Origin: Nitrospira sp.
GTDB taxonomy: Bacteria; Nitrospirota; Nitrospiria; Nitrospirales; Nitrospiraceae
Direction of reading: 5' to 3'
Length of the DNA: 55,754 nt
Assembly (NCBI GenBank): GCA_023248215.1
Contig: JAHFEW010000021.1
Coordinates: 1 to 55,754, forward strand
The notes beneath the pieces were generated by a model, which saw only the letters and a program-made list of their open reading frames with translations, did not search any database and was not told the origin of the DNA. A program made the position numbers and the translations under genes. Shown piece by piece: positions 25,368 to 33,105 of this stretch (position 1 is its first letter; every line of letters begins with the position of its first letter).

Positions 25368-26000
25368 ATGAGGATGTTGCGCATCTGTAGCTGGCTGATT
25401 GTTGTCTCGCTCGCCGCCTGCACCACACCGCCCGAAATCAAACAGGCGCTCGTGGCGAAGGACCAGGCCTATACCGAAAACGAACAGCTCATGCAGCAGT
25501 ATCGTGAACTGGTCGGCAACATCACCACTCGGCATCAGCAGTGGTATCGCTTCATCCAAACCCGGCTCAAGCTGAACCTGGCGCTGCAATGGGCGACCAC
25601 CAATCCCCGACTCCTGGACGTTCCGGATACCACTATCACCGAAGACGATGCCAAACTGCTGGGCCCCGAGGTCATTGCCCTGGTCAATGAGATCCGCCTC
25701 AAATCACTTCCTGAACGCAAGGGGCCGAACGGACAACCCGTCTTCCTGGCTGGTTCAGGCGACATGAGCAACCTCATCCAGCAGCTCCCCGAGCTGATCG
25801 CACGCATCGAGCAGCGAGTCACTGCAGATTCCCAGGCTGCTTCGGCCGTTGACCTCACGGCGTTCGATAGGTATCGGACCAATGTCGAGGCCCTCCGCCG
25901 CATCAACGCCATCATCAAACAGTACTTGGACATCGATGTTACCCTCAGCCGAACCGATACCCAGGCATTGGCCGATGCGCTGCGCCAGGTGCGCCGATGA
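25368..26000 (+). CDS. Predicted lipoprotein, helical, unknown function
   Basis: Exported protein of 210 residues. The signal peptide ends in the lipobox LAAC, so Cys18 should be lipidated. Thr at the next position would favour outer-membrane sorting by the E. coli rule. The mature part is mostly helical and charged, with coiled-coil character at about residues 22-60 and 140-205. ATG 25368 has GGGAGG 7 bp upstream; a TTG at 25314 is rejected. It opens a five-gene operon whose members are almost all exported, and its stop overlaps ATGA at 25997. I recognise no family. Confidence 0.75.
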   Translation: MRMLRICSWLIVVSLAACTTPPEIKQALVAKDQAYTENEQLMQQYRELVGNITTRHQQWYRFIQTRLKLNLALQWATTNPRLLDVPDTTITEDDAKLLGPEVIALVNEIRLKSLPERKGPNGQPVFLAGSGDMSNLIQQLPELIARIEQRVTADSQAASAVDLTAFDRYRTNVEALRRINAIIKQYLDIDVTLSRTDTQALADALRQVRR

Positions 26001-26044
26001 TCAGGCAATCCGTCAGTGAGCAGAGTGAGAAGAAGGAGCCATCC

Positions 26045-26755
26045 ATGATCCGACGAAGCCTACCGGTCCTGTACATGGTCATGCTTCTCCTGGTGGCCTC
26101 CGGTTGCCATTCGATCCATAGCAGCTCGGTACGGGATCTCATTCAACTGGAAGGCACCAAGATCGATGCCGCACAGACCAACATCGATCTGTTCCAAAAA
26201 GAGACCGACGCCCGGATCAAGTTCCTCGAACAGGCTCGCAGCTCGCTGCACGAGAGCTTCAAGTCGCTCCAAATCCAGGAAACCAAACACCGCTTCGTCC
26301 TGGCCTCGTTCCGGAACGTGACCAACAAGAAGGGCGACGCCGCCTACGCCGCGGCGTACCTCATGAGCCTCATCTACATGGCCGATGCGCAAGGACTTGA
26401 GAAAGCAGTCTGGGATCAATTCGAAGAGGATTTCTGCGGCTTGCGAGATACGGCCAACGCCCTCAACGACTCGTGGAAGCAGACGGCAACTCTCCATGCC
26501 CAGCTCCAGCGCTTCGCCAAACAATCGGCCCTGGCTTCCGTCGATCCGGAATTCGTCGCCTCGATCTTAGATCAAGCCCCCGACCGATCCGAACAAATCA
26601 TGGGGATCTTGAATCACTCCCGAACCGTCAACGACGCGCTGGAAGAAGTCGTGGGCGCACGCATCCTGCGTATCGGCGGGTTGGCACGTGCCCAGACCTT
26701 CACCGCCGACCTGGTGGAACTCCTCGACCGACTGAAGAAAGACGACGGACAGTAA
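26045..26755 (+). CDS. Predicted lipoprotein with coiled coil, unknown function
   Basis: Exported protein of 236 residues. The signal peptide runs into VASGC, so Cys21 is the likely lipidation site. A heptad-rich helical region follows (about residues 28-85) with many Gln, Glu and Lys residues, then a second helical part with a YAAAYLMSLIYMADA stretch (about 100-115). ATG 26045 has AAGGAG 6 bp upstream and gives a proper signal peptide. ATG 25997 overlaps the previous stop but would bury the signal sequence. Second gene of the exported-protein operon. No family recognised. Confidence 0.75.
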   Translation: MIRRSLPVLYMVMLLLVASGCHSIHSSSVRDLIQLEGTKIDAAQTNIDLFQKETDARIKFLEQARSSLHESFKSLQIQETKHRFVLASFRNVTNKKGDAAYAAAYLMSLIYMADAQGLEKAVWDQFEEDFCGLRDTANALNDSWKQTATLHAQLQRFAKQSALASVDPEFVASILDQAPDRSEQIMGILNHSRTVNDALEEVVGARILRIGGLARAQTFTADLVELLDRLKKDDGQ

Positions 26756-26766
26756 CGGAGGCCTCT

Positions 26767-27288
26767 ATGAACCGCAGCATCGAGGGAGTGGTCACCTTCC
26801 TCCAAGACAATGACAGCCTCATCAAACAATTGATGGAGACCGCCGAAAGCGCCACCACCGACATCGAGCAGCTGGCGACCCAGGTGGAGCATGCCCGGGA
26901 TGAAGCGCAAGTACTGATCGAGCAGTTAGGAAGTGTAGAGTTCGCCGTCGGCCGTCAGGACGATACCAAAGTGCGGCAAACGGCTCTCCTTGACGCTGTG
27001 GCAGCCTTGCGAAAGAAGTTTGAAACCTATAAAAACGACCCCCTGCGTCGCGGGATCTACGCGGCAGAGATCTCCAACCTGTATCTGCAACTGGCCAACA
27101 CCTTCAACAATGAGACGGTGGCCCAGATCGTTCCCTTCGAGGCCGACGAAATCACCACGTATAAGGATCTTTTGACCAAGGCCATTCTGGATGCCGCCTC
27201 GCGAAAGCGGCGCGCTGCCGTCATCAAGGCAGCGGCCCAGGTTTCCAGACTGGCGCTCGGCGTGGCCGCCAAGTTGGCGATCGTGTAA
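26767..27288 (+). CDS. Helical protein of unknown function
   Basis: 173-residue protein without a recognisable signal peptide. It is the only member of the five-gene operon that looks non-exported by its N-terminus. It is almost entirely helical, with coiled-coil character at about residues 15-60. A basic patch (RKRR) is followed by a moderately hydrophobic Ala/Val/Leu-rich C-terminal helix (about 150-173) that could associate with a membrane. ATG 26767 has GGAGG 5 bp upstream. The stop overlaps the ATG of the next gene by one base, pointing to tight coupling. No family recognised. Confidence 0.7.
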   Translation: MNRSIEGVVTFLQDNDSLIKQLMETAESATTDIEQLATQVEHARDEAQVLIEQLGSVEFAVGRQDDTKVRQTALLDAVAALRKKFETYKNDPLRRGIYAAEISNLYLQLANTFNNETVAQIVPFEADEITTYKDLLTKAILDAASRKRRAAVIKAAAQVSRLALGVAAKLAIV

Positions 27289-28079
27289 TGCGCATGGGAG
27301 CTCGATTCGCAATGTGGACATACGTGACGCTGCTGTTGTTCATCGTCAGTTCCGGCTGCAGTCTCGATGCCGCCTCCCGTGGTCCGTTTGGCCCAGAAGA
27401 TCCGGAAACCGTCATCCCCAAAACGCCGCTCCCCGCTCAGATCCCGACCAGACATGCCCTGGAGTTCACAGCCGACGAATCCGTCGGGCACATCAAACCC
27501 AAGATGGCCGGGACTATGGTCGAGGCGGCCGTCACGCGGTCGCCGAATCAGGCTGCAGTGCTCTCAGAGTCTGAGATTGCCGCGATGCGGAAAACGGCCG
27601 AAGCCGACCCCAAGGTGGCTTCCCTCTTGGGTGCCCGCTGGGGGTTCATCGATGCGGATCGCCTGCCGCCGGAAGGCAAAGTCTCGTTCGGTTGCTGTCG
27701 GAATCAGGCGCGATTCACCAGACTCACCTACTTCAGCTACAGCAACAATGTCGCGATCGACGTGCGCATGAAAGACACGACGGTGCTGCAGGCCTCTCGA
27801 AATGAAGGCTATCTGCCTCCCGAAGGACCGCAGGACGTTCAGCGAGGGATCGAGTTAGCCCGTGCCGATGCACGTCTCGCCGACAAGGTGCAGGCCCTGC
27901 AAGGACATGGGCTCTTGATGCAGCCGGATCGTGGCTTTTTTAAGAACGACCCAGGGTATGAACACCGGGTAATCTGGATTACCTTCTCCCAGGGACAGGA
28001 CGGGGACCCCAAATATTGGGCTCAGGTGGACCTTACGGAAGATCGCGTGCTGGACGCGGGGGATGAACCGCCTCGATAG
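27288..28079 (+). CDS. Predicted lipoprotein, unknown function
   Basis: 263-residue exported protein. A hydrophobic signal segment (about residues 8-23) is followed by SSGC, so Cys24 is the probable lipidation site. A proline-rich linker (about 30-60) precedes a globular domain. That domain contains a CC pair (SFGCCRNQARF, about residue 145) and ends in strands such as HRVIWITF and YWAQVDLTEDRVL, reminiscent of secreted beta-rich domains. The ATG at 27288 overlaps the previous stop by one base; ATG 27294 is also possible. It overlaps the upstream region of the amine-oxidase-like gene. No family recognised. Confidence 0.75.
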   Translation: MRMGARFAMWTYVTLLLFIVSSGCSLDAASRGPFGPEDPETVIPKTPLPAQIPTRHALEFTADESVGHIKPKMAGTMVEAAVTRSPNQAAVLSESEIAAMRKTAEADPKVASLLGARWGFIDADRLPPEGKVSFGCCRNQARFTRLTYFSYSNNVAIDVRMKDTTVLQASRNEGYLPPEGPQDVQRGIELARADARLADKVQALQGHGLLMQPDRGFFKNDPGYEHRVIWITFSQGQDGDPKYWAQVDLTEDRVLDAGDEPPR

Positions 28080-28098
28080 GCGAGCGAAAGGATACCGG

Positions 28099-29079
28099 AT
28101 GATACGCTCTGCAGTGACTGCCCTGCTGCTGCTCTGCACCCTCACCCTGCCGCTTCCAGGCTTGGCGGACCAGGCGTCGGAACATATTGACTGGGGACGC
28201 TGGAGCTTCGACTACGAAGTCAAAGACAATACCGGTCTCGCCCTTCGCAATGTCACCTACGGCGGGGAACAGGTCCTGGGCAAAGCCAGCATGCCGGTCG
28301 TGCGCGTGAAATATGTCAAGGAGCGTCGCTGGTGGAACCCCTTCACCTGGTTCGGCTCGCGTGCCGACAGCGGGCGCTGCGGTCCCTTTCAAGACCGGCT
28401 GCGGTGGCAGGATCTGGTCCCGATTGTGAACTGCGGAGACCACAAGGTCTGTGTCGAGAGTTCCAATCTGAACGGGGTGAAGTGGTTGGAACTCGGCATC
28501 TACGCGAGGATCGGCGAATACCACATTTACCAATCCTGGCACTTTTCCGACGACGGCGAAATACGGCCGATTGTCCAAAGTCGTGGGCTCTCGTGCAATA
28601 CCGATCACGTGCACCATCCCTACTGGCGGTTTGACTTCGACATCAACGGCAACGGGATGGACCAAGTGTTCATGCACGACGACGGAGGATCGGATAGAGG
28701 CTGGGGCCCGGGGTGGAAGAAACATACGAATGAACGGAATGACGTCAAAAACCTGAGCACCCATCGAACCTGGTTCGTGCGTGACCAGCCGACAGGACAT
28801 GGCGTCTGGGTCCTTCCCGGTGACGGCTACGCGCCTCTCAAAGACGATGGAGAACGCGATGGCTTTGCCGACCACGATGTCGCGATCCGCCGTGCCAAGC
28901 CGGACGAGGATATCCCTTGGGTGTTCGGAGCCCGTGGCCAGCTCGGTTATGACGAAGACAATCAGGGCGTTCAAGAACAGGACATCGTGTTCTGGTATGT
29001 GGCTCACCTTCCGCACATGGCCGCACTCGGCCCCACGAAGTGGCTCACCCTGGGGCCCACCCTGAAGATCCAGCGCTAG
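28099..29079 (+). CDS. Secreted copper amine oxidase-like protein (catalytic-core only)
   Basis: Exported protein of 326 residues with a cleavable signal peptide (cleavage probably after GLA, residue 23). The rest aligns with the C-terminal catalytic domain of copper amine oxidases. GEYHIYQSWHFSDDGEI (from residue 139) lines up without gaps with the family's GNYDY cofactor segment, placing Tyr141 at the topaquinone position. His170-Val-His172 followed by RFDFDING matches the HxH copper motif, and His306 after WY (299-300) matches the third ligand. The usual Asn and Asp/Glu around the cofactor Tyr are Glu and His here. Typical enzymes exceed 600 residues; the N-terminal domains are missing. 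ATG 28099 has GAAAGGA upstream. Activity is inference. Confidence 0.7.
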   Translation: MIRSAVTALLLLCTLTLPLPGLADQASEHIDWGRWSFDYEVKDNTGLALRNVTYGGEQVLGKASMPVVRVKYVKERRWWNPFTWFGSRADSGRCGPFQDRLRWQDLVPIVNCGDHKVCVESSNLNGVKWLELGIYARIGEYHIYQSWHFSDDGEIRPIVQSRGLSCNTDHVHHPYWRFDFDINGNGMDQVFMHDDGGSDRGWGPGWKKHTNERNDVKNLSTHRTWFVRDQPTGHGVWVLPGDGYAPLKDDGERDGFADHDVAIRRAKPDEDIPWVFGARGQLGYDEDNQGVQEQDIVFWYVAHLPHMAALGPTKWLTLGPTLKIQR

Positions 29080-29142
29080 CAGAGCACCTGGAACCCGTCG
29101 CGACCGCAGCTCTTGTTTGTCCCGGCGGTATCCTTTTCTGGA

Positions 29143-29172
29143 TTGCGGTTCATCTCCTACGCACTCTATACT
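29143..29172 (+). promoter_or_regulatory. Possible sigma-70 promoter upstream of the LuxR-type gene
   Basis: TTGCGG (29143-29148) and TATACT (29167-29172) with an 18-bp spacer, about 160 bp upstream of the ATG. Its start site would fall inside the inverted repeat at 29171-29190. An alternative -10, TACAAT, lies at 29212. Confidence 0.4.
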
Positions 29173-29190
29173 AGGCTCTAATTACCCTAG
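29171..29190. promoter_or_regulatory. Inverted repeat upstream of the LuxR-type regulator gene
   Basis: CTAGG-N10-CCTAG, centred at 29180.5. It lies 31.5 bp upstream of a TACAAT hexamer (29212-29217). The next promoter region (30208-30225) has an inverted repeat at the same distance from TACAGT. A regulator site is plausible but unproven. Confidence 0.45.
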
Positions 29191-29333
29191 ATACGGCGGG
29201 CCAACGGGCGGTACAATCGGCATGCTCCACCAGGGCACAACTGCTTGAGTACGAACCAGGTCCCGGATTCTCAACCTGCGTATCCCCAAGCTTCCTTTGC
29301 TGCAGAGAGTCCAGCGCATCGGAAGGGAACAGC

Positions 29334-30134
29334 ATGAGTCACGCCGCGTTTTCATCGAAAGAATTTCAGCGGCTCGGGGAGATCATGTATGAAGCGCGGT
29401 CCCTGCACCGAACCGACGGAGTCTGGCAGCTTGTCTCGGCCATGCAGCGGGTCGTTCCCTATGAATTTTCCGGCTGCGGTGCCGTCGACCTGCTCCGCGG
29501 CGTGGACCCTTCGCTTGGCCATTCCACCTACCCTCGAGAATTCTGCCAACTCTATATGGGTCAAGGCTTGGCGGCGGATCCGGCAGTCCACGGGCTCATT
29601 ACGTCCGGACAGACCGTCACCTCGAGTGCGGATCAACCAAGCTCCCACGAACCCAAGGAAATCACCTCGCTCAAACTCGACTTCGGCATAAAAACCTGCC
29701 TCTCTGCCGGAGTACGGGGTGCAAACGGCTCCTGTTCCTACTTCGCCTTCAGCAATTTCGATGCAAAACAAGCCGACAAGCTCCGTCTCCTACTCGACAT
29801 TCTGACCCCGCACTTTCACTTGAGTTATATGCGCTGCAGCTCCTCGTGGAAACCGCAGCGGCCCGTTCAACAGGTAGCGGTCCTCAGCAAACGGGAGGAG
29901 GAAATTCTCCGGTGGGTCGCCGCAGGCAAGACGAACTGGGAAATCTCAGTCATCCTCAACGTGAGTTTGAACACCATTAAATTTCATCTAAAAAACGTCT
30001 TCCAGAAAATCGGTGTCGAAAATCGATGGAGCGCCATTGCCTACTGGCAAACCGGCGAGCAGCATCGAACCATGCCATCCTCTCCGCCGAGCGACGATCG
30101 TCTCCCTGCTTCCTCTTCAAACAAACCAGATTAA
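29334..30134 (+). CDS. LuxR-family transcriptional regulator
   Basis: DNA-binding regulator of 266 residues. The N-terminal domain (about 1-170) has the size and layout of an autoinducer-binding/GAF-like sensor domain. The C-terminal LuxR helix-turn-helix spans about 183-240 (LSKREEEILRWVAAGKTNWE, then LNVSLNTIKFHLKNVFQKIG). A Ser/Pro-rich tail ends the protein. ATG 29334 has GGAAGGGA upstream. No luxI-type synthase is in the window, so any ligand is unknown. The gene is preceded by an inverted-repeat promoter region and followed by the nitroreductase-like/ketosynthase pair, which it may control. Confidence 0.85.
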   Translation: MSHAAFSSKEFQRLGEIMYEARSLHRTDGVWQLVSAMQRVVPYEFSGCGAVDLLRGVDPSLGHSTYPREFCQLYMGQGLAADPAVHGLITSGQTVTSSADQPSSHEPKEITSLKLDFGIKTCLSAGVRGANGSCSYFAFSNFDAKQADKLRLLLDILTPHFHLSYMRCSSSWKPQRPVQQVAVLSKREEEILRWVAAGKTNWEISVILNVSLNTIKFHLKNVFQKIGVENRWSAIAYWQTGEQHRTMPSSPPSDDRLPASSSNKPD

Positions 30135-30207
30135 CGCGCATGCCTCATGCCGAACCGCTCTCCTCCCCGCCCGTCACGAGTTGACCTCCCCGGGGATGCA
30201 GAGCCTG

Positions 30208-30225
30208 CCTACCCCGATGGGTAGG
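30208..30225. promoter_or_regulatory. Perfect inverted repeat upstream of the nitroreductase-like gene
   Basis: CCTACCC-CGAT-GGGTAGG, a perfect 7-bp inverted repeat centred at 30216.5. A TACAGT hexamer (30248-30253) lies 31.5 bp downstream with no consensus -35. That puts the repeat near -43 of the predicted start, the position of a class II activator site. A LuxR/NarL-type dimer is a natural candidate to bind here. Confidence 0.55.
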
Positions 30226-30354
30226 TGACGCTTGAACGCGCCTCTCGTACAGTCTCACCAACGGCCTCACGCCTCGCGTGACGACCCTGAACCCTAGCCA
30301 TTCAGAAGCCCGGGTCGGCCCATAATGCCCTCGCCCCCCGGGAAGGAGGACCCC

Positions 30355-31626
30355 ATGACGCAGATTGCTGCACATCCTGCAACGATGGAGGCCACATTCA
30401 CCCTGCTCGACCTCCTGCAACAACGCAAGACCCGTCGATTCGGACGCGGCATGACCCTGCCCGGCGGCCCGCTTCAATACACCAGTCACCATGAGCCCAT
30501 ACCCCTGAGGCGAGAGGAGGAACGGTATCTCATCTATGCCGCGGTCGGCCGATCGGGGCGCAATCTGGGCGACATGCAATTCGTCGGTCGCCCCGGCACA
30601 AGTGCAGGACAGGGGCACGCCCTGATGAACTTTGAAAGCCGCACCGTCCCAAGCCCCTGTGCTGCGCACACAACGCAACTGTTTTACACCAACGATGACG
30701 GAGTGTTTTTTGTGGCCGACGCTTCCGCCCCTGATCACTCCTGGGATCTGAACGTCGTGCAGCTCCAATCGTCCCGGCTGGAGATCCCGCGCGAAGTTCC
30801 GTTCATGCTGCCGTTCAACCAATGGTATACGAATCGACCCGGCTCCACCCTTTTCATGCCCGTGACCAACATCGCGCTATTGTACCTGAATCTCCTTCTG
30901 ACGATGTTCAGCGAGGACACCGGGTACTTCATCGTCGATACGGACAACGGGAACGCCGCCTGCGGCCTCGATATGTTCCGCAAGAGCGCGGGCGGGCATC
31001 TGCACGACAACATCGCCACGCGCCGGATGTTCAGCTTGCGCGAGCTCGATGCCGCCATTTGCGAGACCGCGATTCAGGAGCAAGGCATCATCTGCGAGCA
31101 TATCGCGCTGATGCAGCAAGCCCTAGGCCTCGGCGGCGGCATCCAAAGCGTAGGCAGCGGCCGTCACCTATTGGGCATGGAGCCTCACATCTATCCCGGC
31201 TTAGGCTTCCACTTCGTGGTCCCCCCCGGCAAACCCCTCCGGGCCAATCCGGTCGGCCTTCCGCAGGTGTGGGAAGGGCCTACGCCGCCGTTCGTTCCCT
31301 CGATGAGGGAAGCCGTGACCCGGCTCGTCGCCAGCAAGTTCGGACCGAGCGGCACCTATCGGAAGCCGAACGAACAGCCATGGGTGAGCCCCACGACCAC
31401 CCAGCAGGTCCCGCAACATTCCGAGCGCGCGATTGATGCGACCATCGCATTCACGGAATATGTCCTCGCCACATACGGACGCTTCCCGGCACACGCCGAT
31501 GCCTGCAAGTCGATCGTGGCCTGTCAGACTCATCATCTGGACGAAGACTTTTACGCCGCGTTTTACCCCGACTCCACGTTACCGGAGGCGCATCGTGAAC
31601 ACATGCATACCTGGCATGCCCATTGA
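30355..31626 (+). CDS. Nitroreductase-like flavoprotein, unknown substrate
   Basis: 423-residue protein resembling the FMN-dependent nitroreductase fold. The N-terminal LLQQRKTRRFGRGM carries the Arg-rich FMN-phosphate contact. The region around ICEHIALMQQALGLGGG (residues about 247-263) matches the family's helix and GLG turn. It is longer than stand-alone nitroreductases (about 200 residues), closer to the large or SagB-like forms, with an extra C-terminal helical part. ATG 30355 has AAGGAGGA just upstream, much better than the in-frame ATG at 30325. The ketosynthase gene follows after 41 bp with an equally strong ribosome binding site, so the two probably act together. The assignment is by motif; the substrate is unknown. 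Confidence 0.6.
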   Translation: MTQIAAHPATMEATFTLLDLLQQRKTRRFGRGMTLPGGPLQYTSHHEPIPLRREEERYLIYAAVGRSGRNLGDMQFVGRPGTSAGQGHALMNFESRTVPSPCAAHTTQLFYTNDDGVFFVADASAPDHSWDLNVVQLQSSRLEIPREVPFMLPFNQWYTNRPGSTLFMPVTNIALLYLNLLLTMFSEDTGYFIVDTDNGNAACGLDMFRKSAGGHLHDNIATRRMFSLRELDAAICETAIQEQGIICEHIALMQQALGLGGGIQSVGSGRHLLGMEPHIYPGLGFHFVVPPGKPLRANPVGLPQVWEGPTPPFVPSMREAVTRLVASKFGPSGTYRKPNEQPWVSPTTTQQVPQHSERAIDATIAFTEYVLATYGRFPAHADACKSIVACQTHHLDEDFYAAFYPDSTLPEAHREHMHTWHAH

Positions 31627-31667
31627 CGACACAACCTTTTCCTCTCTTGAACACACAGGAGGACACC

Positions 31668-32993
31668 ATGAAGCCACACACAGCACGTCGAGTCGTCATC
31701 ACCGGAATGGGAGTGATCTCCCCTCTCGGTTGCACCGTGAACCTGTTTTGGCATCTGCTGAGCCGGGGGGAAAGTGCGGTCAAGCCGATTACCTCCTTCG
31801 ACACGTCACCGTTTCATGCTTGTCTCGCGGCGGAGGTGCGGGATTTCGATCCCGAAGATTTTCTGCATCGCAAGCAGGCGCGCCGCATGGGACGTGCGAC
31901 CCAGTTTGCCGTAGCTTCTGCGATGATGGCCGTCCGCGATTCAGGCCTCGATCTGGAGCGGGAGAATCGTGCCTCCATCGGCATCAGCATCGGCACCTCG
32001 ATCGGAGGCATGAAAGAAGCGTTCGAATTCCATGATGCGGCGAAACGCAACGCCTATGAGCGGGTCAATCCCTTCACCATGGGCATGACCTTTCCCAACG
32101 CCATTTCGTCGGAAGTGGCTATCGTGCTGGGGCTGCACGGCCCCTGCGAAACCTATTCGATCGGATGCTCTTCCACGGCCAATGCCATGGGGCGGGCATA
32201 TGAGTGGATCAAATCCGGGCAGTCCGATCTCGTCGTGGTAGGCGGCACGGAAGCGCCCCTTCACCCAAGCGTCTACGCCGCGATGGACGCCGGTCGCGCG
32301 CTGGCGCCAGATGAGCGCGGGGCGATTCGCAATCTCCCCCGCCCCTTCGACAAAACCCGCTGCGGCATGGTACTGGGCGAAGGCGCCGGTTGCTTCATCC
32401 TGGAAGACTACGAGCACGCGCGCGCGCGCGGCGCGAAGATGCATGCCGAACTGGAAGGATGGGGTTTCACCTGCGATGCCTATTCGATGGTGAAACCTGC
32501 CGCCACGGGACACGAGCAACAGCGTGCGGCTCAACTGGCCCTCTCGACAGCGCATTGGTTCCCGGAAGAGGTGGACTACGTGAACGCCTGCGGGCTGGGC
32601 ACCATGGATTTGGATGCGCTCGAAACACAGACCGTGAAGCAGGTACTGGGATCCCATGCCTATCGAGTGCCCGTCAGCTCATTTAAGTCGGCCCTGGGAC
32701 ATGCCTTCGCCGCCAGCGGCGCGTTCCAGGTCATTGGAACAGCACTGGCCATGGAGAATCAGTTTATTCCCCCAACCTTGCATCTGACCAACCCGGACCC
32801 CGCTTGCGATTTGGACTATGTGGCCTTACAGGGCAGACCCTCTCGCATCGGAAAGGCCCTGATCAACAGCTTCGGGTTCGGCGGGAAGAACGTGGTGCTG
32901 GCTCTCTCCCAGGTCGATGTCGGTGTCCGAGTCCAGAGCCCGCTCCCAACCATGGAGCAACTCAACTTCAATCACTTGGCGGAGGTTTCCTGA
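31668..32993 (+). CDS. Beta-ketoacyl synthase (KAS II/FabF-like) with altered catalytic triad
   Basis: Thiolase-fold condensing enzyme of 441 residues. The nucleophile is Cys167 (YSIGCSSTANAMG), the second His is His345 (KSALGHAFAASG, with Lys340), and GFGGKN lies near residue 405. The first catalytic His, normally in NAHGTGT, is Cys308 in the motif NACGLGT (codon 32589-32591). Since that His takes part in decarboxylation of the extender unit, the enzyme may be a specialised acyl-transfer or non-decarboxylating condensing enzyme. ATG 31668 has AGGAGGA upstream. It forms a two-gene unit with the nitroreductase-like gene, and no ACP gene is adjacent. Confidence 0.85.
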   Translation: MKPHTARRVVITGMGVISPLGCTVNLFWHLLSRGESAVKPITSFDTSPFHACLAAEVRDFDPEDFLHRKQARRMGRATQFAVASAMMAVRDSGLDLERENRASIGISIGTSIGGMKEAFEFHDAAKRNAYERVNPFTMGMTFPNAISSEVAIVLGLHGPCETYSIGCSSTANAMGRAYEWIKSGQSDLVVVGGTEAPLHPSVYAAMDAGRALAPDERGAIRNLPRPFDKTRCGMVLGEGAGCFILEDYEHARARGAKMHAELEGWGFTCDAYSMVKPAATGHEQQRAAQLALSTAHWFPEEVDYVNACGLGTMDLDALETQTVKQVLGSHAYRVPVSSFKSALGHAFAASGAFQVIGTALAMENQFIPPTLHLTNPDPACDLDYVALQGRPSRIGKALINSFGFGGKNVVLALSQVDVGVRVQSPLPTMEQLNFNHLAEVS

Positions 32994-33105
32994 CGGTTCA
33001 TTCGGTGGCATTTCTACTTCGGAAAATCGTGGCCTCGCAATGGTGCCGGAGTGGACCGCGTGAAGACAGCTAGCCATATCGACTCTGGGAAAGGAAGGGA
33101 GAGCT

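Noticed and set aside
29334-30134. Complete quorum-sensing circuit with an autoinducer synthase
   Set aside because: No luxI- or hdtS-type synthase is found anywhere in the window, so only the regulator can be supported.
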